A DNA stretch of 64,000 bases from JABDJZ01 sp047619685 (GTDB lineage: Bacteria > Bacteroidota > Rhodothermia > Rhodothermales > UBA10348): NCBI GenBank assembly GCA_047619685.1, contig JBLHLC010000001.1, positions 186,001 through 250,000 of the forward strand. The letters run 5' to 3'. Every line of letters begins with the position of its first letter. Within the stretch, counting starts at the first letter, position 1. Under the pieces are notes generated by a model that saw nothing but the letters and a program-made list of their open reading frames with translations, did not search any database and had not been told where the DNA came from. This document shows, one piece after another, positions 50,680 through 59,321 of this stretch. A program made the translations under genes and the position numbers.

Positions 50680-51948
50680 CTACCCTTCGACCTCTTCTTC
50701 GGTCTCGTCCTCGAATTCGGTCCGGATAATTCCGAGAATATGACGCGCCGTCTCCTCATCTAGAGAAGCCCGCCTCATAAGCTCTTCCTTGGACAACTCG
50801 AGTACCGCTCGGGCTGTATCACAACCAATGTTCCGCAGCTTCTGCAGGACATCGGCTTCAATCTCGTCTGAAAACTCATCGATCGCGACGTCTTCCTCGT
50901 CTTCGGCGATCTCCCGATAGATATCGATCTCGTAGCCGCACATGGCCGACGCCAGCCGAATGTTGATTCCGCCGCGACCAATGGCCTGACTGACTTCATC
51001 TGCCCTGACCACAACCTTGGCGCGCGGGGGCGTCAGGTCATCGTTGAGCACCACATTGACCGGATTCGAGGGCGACAGGGCGCGCTTGATCAGTTCGTGT
51101 TTGTCATCGGTCCACTGGACCACATCAATGTTCTCGTTGCCGAGCTCGCGAACCACGGCATGGATACGTGAACCTTTCATCCCGACGCACGCGCCAACTG
51201 GATCGATGCGCTCATCGTAGCTCACTACGGCCACCTTGGCACGATCTCCGGGCTCTCGGACGATGCGCTTGACCTCAACGATCCCCTCGTCGATCTCAGG
51301 GACTTCCAACTCAAAGAGGCGCTCCATGAAAACGGGCGCCGCTCTGGAGATAATCACCTGGGGAGCACCCGCGGGATCGCGGACGACCTCCTTGATGACC
51401 GCTCTGATCATATCGCCCTTGCGATAACGATCACGGTATATCTGCTCGGTGCGCGGGAGAATCAACTCGACCTTGTTGTGGATCACGAGCACCTCGCGAC
51501 GGCGCATCTGGTAGACCTCGCCGACTACGACCTCGCCAACGAGTTCGGTGTACGCCAGGAACACATTCTCCTTCTCGATATCGCGAATGCGCTGAGAGAA
51601 GTTTTGCCGGGCCGTCATGACGGCACGGCGACCGAAATCCTGGATGTTGAGTTCTTCGGCTACCTCGTCTTCAAGATCAAAGTCCTCATCGATCTTCTTT
51701 GCGGCGGTCAGATCAATCTGCGTCACCGGATCGACTACGTCCCAATCCTCGACAACCTCGCGGATATGCAGAATCTGCATGTCCCCGTGGTCAGGATTGA
51801 GAATGATCTCAAATGAGTCGTCAGAGCCATAGCGCTTCTTGATCATCAGGCGGAACACGTCCTCCACAATGAGCTGCAACGTGTCTCGGTCGATCCCCTT
51901 TTCTCGGGCGATCTCCGCAAACGACGAAACAAGTACTGAACTCTGCAT
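50680..51948 (-). CDS. nusA: Transcription termination/antitermination factor NusA
   Basis: About 422 residues from ATG 51948, preceded by a long non-coding-like frame. The N-terminal domain starts SSVLVSSFAEIAREKGIDRDTLQLIVEDVFRLMIKKRYG, and an acidic linker EVVEDWDVVDPVTQIDLT is of the Bacteroidota type. S1 (GEVVVGEVYQMRRREVLVI) and two KH domains (ACVGMKGSRIHAVVREL; QAIGRGGINIRLASAMCGYEI) follow, and the tail has one HhH-like end (DEETARHILGIIRTEFEDE). NusA modulates pausing, termination and antitermination. Between rimP and infB, as usual. Confidence 0.96.
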   Translation of the reverse strand: MQSSVLVSSFAEIAREKGIDRDTLQLIVEDVFRLMIKKRYGSDDSFEIILNPDHGDMQILHIREVVEDWDVVDPVTQIDLTAAKKIDEDFDLEDEVAEELNIQDFGRRAVMTARQNFSQRIRDIEKENVFLAYTELVGEVVVGEVYQMRRREVLVIHNKVELILPRTEQIYRDRYRKGDMIRAVIKEVVRDPAGAPQVIISRAAPVFMERLFELEVPEIDEGIVEVKRIVREPGDRAKVAVVSYDERIDPVGACVGMKGSRIHAVVRELGNENIDVVQWTDDKHELIKRALSPSNPVNVVLNDDLTPPRAKVVVRADEVSQAIGRGGINIRLASAMCGYEIDIYREIAEDEEDVAIDEFSDEIEADVLQKLRNIGCDTARAVLELSKEELMRRASLDEETARHILGIIRTEFEDETEEEVEG

Positions 51949-51976
51949 TCGTAGTGTCTGTTTTAAGTCTCTGCCC

Positions 51977-52423
51977 CTACCAGGGAAGAACGACCTTTGC
52001 CTCCTGAATTCTGTCGAAAGCCAGCGCGGTTTCGGCCTTGTCAACCTCAAGGGTGACAACACCGTCCTCCGCCCGACTCAACAGGCCGCGAACCTCTTCG
52101 CCACCCTGCATCTTTACGGCCAGCGTGCGGCCGATATGCTTTGCATACTGACGCATCAACCGGAGTGGCCGTTCGGCACCTGGTGAAGACACGTCGAGCC
52201 TGTAGGGCCCGCTCATGATCTCCTCGCTCTCCATCAGGAATCCTACCTCACGGCTGATTCGCGCCAGTTCTCCCACCTTGACCCCGTTGTCGGAATCAAG
52301 GAAGACCTCAACCAGCCGCGTACCAGCACTTCCCTTGATTTCGATATCAACGATATACACCTCGTCACCGGGGACCACCGTATCTACGATGTTCCGAATC
52401 CGATCTTCGGTGGCTAACGCCAT
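51977..52423 (-). CDS. rimP: Ribosome maturation factor RimP
   Basis: About 148 residues from ATG 52423; the ATG at 52441 and the upstream frame overlap a palindrome and terminator and are less likely. It has GDEVYIVDIEIKGSAGTRLVEVFLDSDNGVKVGELARISREV and the RimP signature YRLDVSSPGAERPL. The C-terminal SH3-like domain ends with RIQEAKVVLPW. It assists 30S assembly. First gene of the translation operon. Confidence 0.94.
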   Translation of the reverse strand: MALATEDRIRNIVDTVVPGDEVYIVDIEIKGSAGTRLVEVFLDSDNGVKVGELARISREVGFLMESEEIMSGPYRLDVSSPGAERPLRLMRQYAKHIGRTLAVKMQGGEEVRGLLSRAEDGVVTLEVDKAETALAFDRIQEAKVVLPW

Positions 52424-52440
52424 TGTTGTCAAGTGCTGCA

Positions 52441-52455
52441 TTTGCACTGTGCAAA
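52441..52455. promoter_or_regulatory. Perfect palindrome TTTGCAC-T-GTGCAAA upstream of rimP
   Basis: A 7-bp inverted repeat around one base, 18-32 bp ahead of the preferred rimP start. It could be an operator or, in RNA, a small stem near the ribosome site. Confidence 0.45.
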
Positions 52456-52467
52456 TCCCATGAGTGC

Positions 52468-52499
52468 AAAAAACGCCCGGTCCACGAGTTGGACGGGCG
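52468..52499 (-). terminator. Rho-independent terminator on the minus strand upstream of rimP
   Basis: Stem of ten base pairs with one bulged base (CGCCCG + TCCA against TGGA + CGGGCG, loop ACTCG), directly followed on the minus strand by a run of six T. It either ends the prfB-nadB transcript, 215 bp past the nadB stop, or acts as an attenuator in the rimP leader. Confidence 0.8.
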
Positions 52500-52713
52500 C
52501 CTTCCGGCCGCAATAAAAAAGGGTGGTTGTCATCAACCCCCCTCTACCGCAAGCCCAAAGATACATAGCGAACAGTCGAATTGGCAACGCCTGGCCTAAG
52601 CCACACGCGGACAGCCCACTTCCCGCCGTCCCAATCTGACCTCCTGCCCGGCTGAATGTTCCGATTGGCGCCTCCCCGAGGCGCGCGAAACGGAGTCATC
52701 CTCGGCGACGGGA

Positions 52714-54300
52714 TCAAATGAAAGTCGACCTCCTTTCGGCCTCGACCGGCTCTGGATAATCTGTCATATAGTGCAATCCACGGCTCTCCCTGCGCATTGT
52801 GGCCGACCGGATGATCAGGTGCGCGACCGCAATCATGTTGCGCAACTCGCAGATGGGCGTCGACACCCGCGACTTTCGGAAGAACTCCTCCATTTCCTCG
52901 TAAAGGAGGCGAGTGCGCCTGGTCGCACGGCCTAGCCGAAGTTCCGAGCGGACGATGCCGACATAGTCCCACATGATGCGCCGCAGTTCCTCCCTGTTGT
53001 GAGAAACCAGGACCCACTCTTGTGGGAACTCGGTACCTGAGTCGTCCCAGGCTGGTAAATCGTCGCGGGTGGTGGCCTCAGACGCTGTCTGGACGGCCGC
53101 CTCGACCGCACGGTGAGACAGTACAAGGGCCTCCAGCAATGAATTGCTCGCAAGCCGGTTTGCCCCGTGAAGCCCGGTATATGTGACCTCGCCACATGCC
53201 AGGAGACCGTGTATCGACGTTCGTCCCGAGGTGTCCGTCACGACGCCGCCGCACATGTAGTGAGCCGCAGGCACCACCGGAATGGGATCGGTTGCCATGT
53301 CGATCCCGAGCGATGCACACTTCTCGTAGATCATTGGAAAGTGCTCCAGGAGTTCATCGCGGGACTCATGCGTGATGTCCAAAAGCACATACGGATCTCC
53401 GCTCTGCTTCAACTGATCATCAATGGCCCGAGCCACGATATCTCTGGGTGCCAACTCGGCGCGTGGGTCGTACAGCGGCATGAATCGCTGCCCATCCATG
53501 CTTCTAAGCAGCGCGCCGTGCCCTCGAACCGCTTCGGAGATCAGAAAAGAGTCCGCCTCGGGCATGTAGAGGGACGTCGGATGAAACTGGACGAACTCCA
53601 TATTGGCGATGCGGGCCTTGGCCCGATACGCCATCGCGACGCCGTCACCCGTTGCAATGGCAGGGTTTGTCGTATGTAAATAGACCCGGCCTGCCCCGCC
53701 GGTGGCAAGCATGGTGACTTTGGCCAGAATGCGGTGAACCCGGCTGGTCTCCTCATCCAGGACGTAGGCGCCGTAGCAGTGCATGTCAGGGCGCACGCGG
53801 GTGACGTGCAGACCCAGGTGATGCTCGGTGATGAGTTCGACCGCGAAATGGTATTCGAACACCCGGATGTTGGGGTGCGCACGCGCCTGATCCAGCAACG
53901 TAGTTTCAACCTCCCGCCCGGTGGCATCCGCCGAGTGCACGATCCGGTTGGCAGAATGCCCTCCCTCCCGGCCCAGGTGGAGCTTCCCTTTGGACTCCGT
54001 GAAGTGCGCACCCTGGCTCCGGAGTTCCGCAATTCGGGCGGGGCCGTCTCCGACGACCATCCGCACCACCGCCTCATCGCACAGGCCGGCGCCGGTTGTC
54101 AGGGTGTCCTGCACGTGGCTCTCAAGCGAGTCCGCAGAATCCACCACCACGGCTATGCCACCCTGGGCGTAGTTGGTGTTGGACTCCGCCGACTCCTTCT
54201 TCGTCACGACTCCAACCGTGCCGTGCTCGGCGACGGCAAGCGCAAACGACAGACCTGCCGCACCACTCCCAATGACCAGGAAATCGAATCGGTCGGTCAT
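52714..54300 (-). CDS. nadB: L-aspartate oxidase
   Basis: A 528-residue flavoprotein. The FAD-binding start is FLVIGSGAAGLSFALAVAEHG, with SNTNYAQGGIAVVVD and the catalytic region ATGGAGRVYLHTTNPAIATGDG. Later AHYMCGGVVTDTSGRTSIHGLLACGEVTYTGLHGANRLASNSLLEALV fits the succinate-dehydrogenase/aspartate-oxidase family, and the C-terminal helical domain is full length. It oxidises L-aspartate to iminoaspartate, the first step of NAD synthesis. No nadA or nadC is close by. Its ATG overlaps the prfB stop by one base (TAATG). Confidence 0.94.
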   Translation of the reverse strand: MTDRFDFLVIGSGAAGLSFALAVAEHGTVGVVTKKESAESNTNYAQGGIAVVVDSADSLESHVQDTLTTGAGLCDEAVVRMVVGDGPARIAELRSQGAHFTESKGKLHLGREGGHSANRIVHSADATGREVETTLLDQARAHPNIRVFEYHFAVELITEHHLGLHVTRVRPDMHCYGAYVLDEETSRVHRILAKVTMLATGGAGRVYLHTTNPAIATGDGVAMAYRAKARIANMEFVQFHPTSLYMPEADSFLISEAVRGHGALLRSMDGQRFMPLYDPRAELAPRDIVARAIDDQLKQSGDPYVLLDITHESRDELLEHFPMIYEKCASLGIDMATDPIPVVPAAHYMCGGVVTDTSGRTSIHGLLACGEVTYTGLHGANRLASNSLLEALVLSHRAVEAAVQTASEATTRDDLPAWDDSGTEFPQEWVLVSHNREELRRIMWDYVGIVRSELRLGRATRRTRLLYEEMEEFFRKSRVSTPICELRNMIAVAHLIIRSATMRRESRGLHYMTDYPEPVEAERRSTFI

Positions 54301-55410
54301 TACTCCGCGGCCTGAAGAAGAAAAGCGCGAATGAATGGATCCAGCTCACCCTCCATCACCGAGGCCAGATCTGTGAGCTTTGTCTCAGTCCGGTGGTCAT
54401 TGACCATGGTGTAGGGCTGAAACACGTAAGACCGAATCTGTGAGCCCCACTCGATCTTTCTCTTTGTGCCGTTGATCTCGTTTTTGGCCTCCTCCTGAAT
54501 GTCACGCTCCAGCTGATAGATGCGACTCTTGAGCATCTGCTTGCATCGTTCCCTGTTTTGGAACTGGCTCCGCTGTTCCGTGGATTCAGCTATGACCCGC
54601 GCGTCCTTTCCGTTGCTCAGTTTGCCCGTCCAAATGAGTCGGGCCCCGGTCTCGACCTTGTTGACGTTCTGTCCTCCCTTTCCGCCAGAACGGAAGGTCT
54701 GCAACTCGATGTCGTCCGGCGAGAGGTCTATCTCGATGGTGTCGTCGATTTCTGGATACACGAAAACAGACGCGAAAGAGGTGTGACGCCTTCCGCTGGA
54801 GTCAAACGGCGAGATACGGACGAGTCTATGAACACCCGACTCTCCCTGAAGGTACCCGTAGGCGAAGGGCCCAGCGATGGAAATAGTGGCGCTCTTTATG
54901 CCGGCACCATCGCCCTCCTGGTATTCAAGAAGCGTCACCTTGTAGCCATTCTTCTCTCCCCACCGCATGTACATGGTGACAAGCATGTCGGACCAATCCT
55001 GCGCCTCGGTACCGCCAGCTCCGGGATTGATGTTGACGATGGCGTCCCGCTCATCGTCGGCCCCGCTCAGCATGCGTTTCAACTCGAGCGAATCGACTTC
55101 CCTCAGCAGCACGGTACTCTCGGCGGAGATGTCGGACGCCAGATTGGCATCTTGGTCCTCGTTCGCCATCTCAATCAAGGTTTGAATATCCTCGATTCGA
55201 GCAGCGATGGACTCCCATGCATCAATCCATGCCTTGTGAGCGGAAATCTCCTTTTCCACACGCTGTGCTTCGGCGTTGTCGTCCCAAAAAGTGGGATCCA
55301 GCCGCAATTGGCCCAGGCTTTCTACCTCGATCTGTCGTTGGTCAACGTCAAAGGAACCTCCCGAGCGTGAACGAACGCTCTATCAATGCACGAGTTTGTT
55401 CGCGGTCCAT
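54300..55410 (-). CDS. prfB: Peptide chain release factor 2, with +1 programmed frameshift
   Basis: The gene needs a frameshift: codons 1-20 run from ATG 55410 to CTT 55351, then an in-frame TGA (55350-55348), and the remaining 349 codons are in the +1 frame from GAC 55349. The joined protein has about 369 residues, the family's usual length. Class I factor marks: the RF2 SPF stop-codon motif in RISPFDSSGRR, and the catalytic GGQ in FRSGGKGGQNVNKVETGARL. It reads UGA and UAA and releases the peptide. The frameshift lets RF2 level control its own synthesis. It is coupled to nadB by TAATG. Confidence 0.95.
55347..55362 (-). promoter_or_regulatory. prfB frameshift site: internal Shine-Dalgarno plus CTT-TGA-C
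   Basis: On the minus strand: GGG AGG TTC CTT TGA C. GGGAGG at 55362-55357 is the internal ribosome-binding stimulator three bases before CTT (55353-55351), with TGA at 55350-55348 and the key following C at 55347. It matches the classic RF2 autoregulation signal. Confidence 0.95.
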
Positions 55411-55490
55411 ATGGGGACTTGGTTGAGTGTGGTCTGTCACTAAAACGCCCGGGCAGGTCCCGTGGCGCAAGGCGCAGGTTAACGGCGCAC

Positions 55491-55835
55491 CTACCTAACA
55501 ATGTTTCGGACCGCCGCGCCAAAGGCTCCACCCGCAGCACCGAGAAGTGCCGCAGTTACTAGTGTAGCGACCACGATGGCAAAAGCAGGGAGTCCACCGG
55601 CCAGTTCCCCCAGGGCCCGGGTCATCTCAAGAGTGGGTCCTGCTGCCACCACGAAGCTCCACAAAACAATCAGGCTCCACGACAACAGGATGGCGCCCAG
55701 CCCGGTCAGCCAGCCCCTCTTGAAGTGCAAGGCTCCCGCCAGGACCGCAACCGGGATAACGGCCAGCCAACCCAAAGTGAAATGGGCAACCGTGGCGACG
55801 GCCGCCGAAAGCAGAATGACCCAACTGCGAGCCAC
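55491..55835 (-). CDS. Small four-helix membrane protein
   Basis: A 114-residue hydrophobic protein with about four transmembrane helices: WVILLSAAVATVAHFTLGWL, AVIPVAVLAGALHF, WLTGLGAILLSWSLIVLWSFVVAAG and a Gly/Ala-rich last helix VVATLVTAALLGAAGGAFGAAV. No family is recognised. It starts 3 bp after the stop of the aminotransferase gene on the same strand, so the two are probably co-transcribed. Codon use and length are consistent with a real gene. Confidence 0.7.
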   Translation of the reverse strand: MARSWVILLSAAVATVAHFTLGWLAVIPVAVLAGALHFKRGWLTGLGAILLSWSLIVLWSFVVAAGPTLEMTRALGELAGGLPAFAIVVATLVTAALLGAAGGAFGAAVRNIVR

Positions 55836-55837
55836 CG

Positions 55838-57055
55838 TCAGGCCACCGTGGCTTCTGAACGACAGCGCTCCGTAAATCGCTGCACCCCGATAACGGCGGC
55901 CTCAATCTTGTCCAGTGACGCGGCATACGAACAGCGAACGAACCCCGCCCCGCTGGGGCCGAAGGCGTCGCCCGGAACGACGGCTATGTGTTCGCTCTCA
56001 AGCAGCCCTTGTGCGAAACTCTCCGAGTCAAGCCCGGTGGATGTGATGTCCGGGAAACAATAAAAAGCGCCTTCAGGCTCAAATGTCGGGCAACCGGCAG
56101 CCCGAAATCCATCCACGATCGTCCGGCGTCTGGTGTCGTACGCCAGCCGCATGTCTTCGACATCGTCCTGGCAGCTCAGCAGCCCGGCCAGCGCACCCCA
56201 CTGCGCGGCGGTAGGCCCGCTCATGATTATGTACTGATGAATCTTGTGCATCATGTCGTACACAGGCTTGGGGGCGCACGCATAACCTATTCTCCAACCC
56301 GTCATGGCGTACGCCTTGGAAAAGCCGCCAAGAAGAATCGTCCGGTCGCGCAGTGCCTCGATGGATGGGAGGCACGTGTGCCCCGCATCGTATGCCGATC
56401 CGTATATGAGCCTGTCGTAGATCTCGTCCGAGAGCACGATCAGGTCATGGCGCACAATGACCTCGGCAATCTCTTCCAGCGTCTCCCTTCTGAGAACGGC
56501 ACCCGTAGGATTGGACGGGTAGGACAGGAAGACCATCTTGGTCCGGTCGGTAATCCGGGCTTCGATGTCTGCAGCGGTCACCTGAAAGTCATTCTCAACC
56601 GAGGTGGGCACGAAGACCGCCTTGGCGCCCGCAAAAATGGCGGTCGGCCCGTAGGAGACGAAACACGGCTCCGGGATGAGGACCTCATCGCCGGGGTTCA
56701 TGATCGCAAGCATGGCCAATTGAAGCGCTTCGGACACGCCCACCGTCACCAGGATCTCCGAGGCAGGATCATAACGGACGCCGTAGAGGCGATCGATCTC
56801 ATGGGAGATCGCGTCACGGAGCTCGATGATTCCGGCGTTCGGCGTGTATCCGGTCTTCCCCTCGTCCATGCTGGCTTTGGCAGCATCAATAATGGCTTTG
56901 GGGGTAACAAAATCCGGCTCGCCGATCCCAAGCGATATCACGTCCTTCATCGAGGCGGCGATATCAAAGAATCGCCTGATCCCGCTGGGAGGGACAATCA
57001 ACACCCTGTCCGCCAGTCTTGACTCGAAGGAAAAACGCGAAGTTGATGTAGTCAT
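55838..57055 (-). CDS. Class I/II pyridoxal-phosphate aminotransferase
   Basis: About 405 residues from ATG 57055. The PLP Lys is in LGGFSKAYAMTGWRIGYA, with supporting motifs GIGEPDFVTPKAIIDAAK, YPSNPTGAVL and LSDEIYDRLIYG, and the carboxylate-binding Arg in FVRCSYAAS. It belongs to the aspartate/aromatic aminotransferase family, and the pattern is typical of enzymes used in aspartate, alanine or aromatic amino acid metabolism. The frame stays open upstream to 57253, but that part is not protein-like. It transcribes away from the Pho-box region. Confidence 0.9.
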   Translation of the reverse strand: MTTSTSRFSFESRLADRVLIVPPSGIRRFFDIAASMKDVISLGIGEPDFVTPKAIIDAAKASMDEGKTGYTPNAGIIELRDAISHEIDRLYGVRYDPASEILVTVGVSEALQLAMLAIMNPGDEVLIPEPCFVSYGPTAIFAGAKAVFVPTSVENDFQVTAADIEARITDRTKMVFLSYPSNPTGAVLRRETLEEIAEVIVRHDLIVLSDEIYDRLIYGSAYDAGHTCLPSIEALRDRTILLGGFSKAYAMTGWRIGYACAPKPVYDMMHKIHQYIIMSGPTAAQWGALAGLLSCQDDVEDMRLAYDTRRRTIVDGFRAAGCPTFEPEGAFYCFPDITSTGLDSESFAQGLLESEHIAVVPGDAFGPSGAGFVRCSYAASLDKIEAAVIGVQRFTERCRSEATVA

Positions 57056-57234
57056 AATGATCTTGCGCCTCTGCAATGCGGTCGGAAAAGTAGGGCTCAC
57101 GGCTGAGATATTCGAACACTTTGCTCCCCACACCACAAGAGAGGGCCGGGCGCGGTGACCGGCAGACAGTTTGAAGGGCCTTTTTGCCGAAGTCCGGCAG
57201 TTCTTAACATAACCGTCACCCCGGGATTGCCTGA

Positions 57235-57278
57235 TAACAGTAGCGTAACACAACTCTAACAGTCAGGTAACCTGGCGT
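57235..57278 (+). promoter_or_regulatory. Candidate Pho box: four TAACA-type repeats at 11-bp spacing
   Basis: TAACA at 57235, TAACA at 57246, TAACA at 57257 and TAACC at 57268: starts exactly 11 bp apart. This is the layout bound by PhoB/PhoP-type regulators as tandem dimers. It lies about 40 bp ahead of the porin gene and thus upstream of the pst cluster. The response regulator and sensor kinase are not in the window. Confidence 0.75.
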
Positions 57279-57312
57279 CGACAAATTGCGGCTGCCCCCT
57301 TAAACACAATCA

Positions 57313-58320
57313 ATGAAAATCCCCTTTGGCATCGCGATTGTTGTCGCTGTGCAGCTTGCAAGCGCAAGCCTAATGCCGCGGCAGACGTCCGCGCAGTCCC
57401 TGAAGTCCTCCGATGCTCTGGAGCTTAGCGGAGTCGCGTATCTGGACTACGCCTACGTGCTCAGCGACCCCGGTGATGCTGCCGGGGACAACGGTTTCGG
57501 CTACCGCCGGATTTACCTGACATCTGACTACAAGGTCGCCGCAGACATGAAATTGCGCGCCCGGCTTGAGGCCGGCGATACATCAACCAACGAAGACGGC
57601 AAGCCCGCCCCCTTCATGAAAGACCTGTACCTCCAGTGGGATAACGCGCTGGCGGAAGGGCACCGCCTGACCATCGGCATCTCTTCGCCACCGTCATTCA
57701 CGGTTGCTGAAGGTTTTCTGGGTTACAGATCTCTTGACAAGATGATACAGGACCGGGACAAGATCGTGTCCTCCAGAGACATGGGCGTCAAGATGTCGGG
57801 TCCCCTGGGAGGTGCGCTGAAGTACGCGGTGATGTTCGCGAACAACAGCGGCACAAAGGCCGAATCCAATCGCCATAAGCGCGTCTATGGGCAGATCGAG
57901 GCCTCTCCGACGGAAAGGGTGCACATGACCATTGGCGCCGACTATGCCTCCCTTCCAGGTGGGTCTTCGATGAACACGAATGCCTTTATCGGGTATAGCC
58001 TAGACAAGGTTCGGTTTGGGGTCGAGGGGTACTACAACCCTGTGAAACCTGAGGATAACACCTCCGACATGGACAGGCTTGGCGTGTCCGTCTTCGGGGC
58101 AGCGACCGTCAGCGATGCCGTCGAACTGGTTGCCCGCTACGACAACACCTCGGTCGAAGACGCTACCGGAGAGACCACCGACGGATGGTTCGGTCTACTT
58201 GGGCTTGCGTGGCAGGCAAGAGATAATGTTCGCTTCATCCCGAACGTCATCCTCGACAATAAATTGGGTGCTGATGAGGCTCGGGTAACCGGCCGCGTCA
58301 CCCTGCACGTTGATTTCTAG
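57313..58320 (+). CDS. Outer-membrane beta-barrel (phosphate-porin-like) protein
   Basis: A 335-residue protein with a signal peptide to about residue 28 (MPRQTSAQS). The rest alternates in strand-like fashion (YRRIYLTSDYKVAADMKLRARLEAGD; FGVEGYYNPVKP; VELVARYDNTSVED) and ends in VTLHVDF, with the C-terminal Phe typical of outer-membrane barrels. It is the first gene after the Pho-box candidate and precedes pstS, so it could be an outer-membrane phosphate channel similar in role to OprP. That specificity is inferred from position only. Confidence 0.75.
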   Translation: MKIPFGIAIVVAVQLASASLMPRQTSAQSLKSSDALELSGVAYLDYAYVLSDPGDAAGDNGFGYRRIYLTSDYKVAADMKLRARLEAGDTSTNEDGKPAPFMKDLYLQWDNALAEGHRLTIGISSPPSFTVAEGFLGYRSLDKMIQDRDKIVSSRDMGVKMSGPLGGALKYAVMFANNSGTKAESNRHKRVYGQIEASPTERVHMTIGADYASLPGGSSMNTNAFIGYSLDKVRFGVEGYYNPVKPEDNTSDMDRLGVSVFGAATVSDAVELVARYDNTSVEDATGETTDGWFGLLGLAWQARDNVRFIPNVILDNKLGADEARVTGRVTLHVDF

Positions 58321-58371
58321 GCGACTCGCTGTCGCTCTCATACCATGAATACCAAACTCCATACAGGAGCC

Positions 58372-59262
58372 ATGAATAACCGATTCCCCCTCTCCCTCAT
58401 CGTATTGGCCGTCTTTCTGATGGCCGGCTGTAGCCGCCCCGGCGATGCGGGCCGCCGCGTGGTTCTCGAAAACAAAGGCTCTGATACGCTCGTGAACGTG
58501 GCCCAGGCCTGGGCTGAAGCATACCAGACCGTCAATCCCGAGTTGGCCATCGCCGTCACTGGCGGTGGTTCAGGTACCGGTATTGCGGCCCTGATCAACG
58601 GCACTGTGGGCATTGCGAACTCCAGTCGGTCCATCAAGGACTCAGAGATCGAGCAGGCCCGCGCAAACGGTCAGGAGCCCATTGAATTCATCGTCGGGTA
58701 CGATGCCCTTGCCGTTTACGTGCACAATAACAACCCGATGACCGAGATCTCTCTCGAGCAGTTGGCCGGCGTCTATGGGGAGAACGGCACGATTGTGAGT
58801 TGGGACCAGCTGGGGCTCAACGTACCTGGCTGTCGGGAACAGGAGATCATTCGCGTTTCACGCCAGAACAACTCCGGTACCTACGAATATTTCCGGGAAG
58901 CGGTATTGGGCGACCAGGACTTCAAACTCGGCTCCCGGGACATGCACGGTTCCAAGGACGTGGTCGACCTGGTGCAGTCAACGCCCTGCGCCGTCGGCTA
59001 CAGTGGCCTGGCCTACGCCACCGAGGAAGTTCATATGCCGTGCGTAGTCGGTCCGGAAGGCTGCGTTTTCCCTTCCGTTGAAACGGCTATCGACCGCTCC
59101 TATCCCATTGCGCGTCCTCTCTTCATGTACACCAATGGCGCGCCTACTGGTGCCGTGAAGGAGTACCTGGACTGGATTCTGAGCGACGAAGGCCAGTGCA
59201 TTCTTCTTGAGAAAGGATATGCGCCTGCCACCAAGGTCACCTGCGACGCGCCGAGCGCTTAA
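58372..59262 (+). CDS. pstS: Phosphate ABC transporter substrate-binding lipoprotein
   Basis: About 296 residues from ATG 58372, which is preceded by AGGAG at good distance; an ATG at 58345 is less likely. Lipoprotein signal ends LMAGCS. Phosphate-binding marks are the N-terminal ENKGSDTLVNVAQAW, GGGSGTGIAALINGTVGIANSSR (Ser/Gly loop that grips the anion) and RQNNSGTYEYFRE. It has five or more Cys in the C-terminal half, so disulfides are likely. It hands phosphate to PstCA. Porin and phoU flank it. Confidence 0.94.
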   Translation: MNNRFPLSLIVLAVFLMAGCSRPGDAGRRVVLENKGSDTLVNVAQAWAEAYQTVNPELAIAVTGGGSGTGIAALINGTVGIANSSRSIKDSEIEQARANGQEPIEFIVGYDALAVYVHNNNPMTEISLEQLAGVYGENGTIVSWDQLGLNVPGCREQEIIRVSRQNNSGTYEYFREAVLGDQDFKLGSRDMHGSKDVVDLVQSTPCAVGYSGLAYATEEVHMPCVVGPEGCVFPSVETAIDRSYPIARPLFMYTNGAPTGAVKEYLDWILSDEGQCILLEKGYAPATKVTCDAPSA

Positions 59263-59321
59263 CATACAGGACCGGACCCAGTGTCGGCTCGGCCCGTTCA
59301 ACTTTCCGGCTCAAACGCGAA

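Noticed and set aside
55322..55540. Small minus-strand gene upstream of prfB
   Set aside because: Overlaps the true 5' end of prfB in another frame; explained by the frameshifted RF2 gene.
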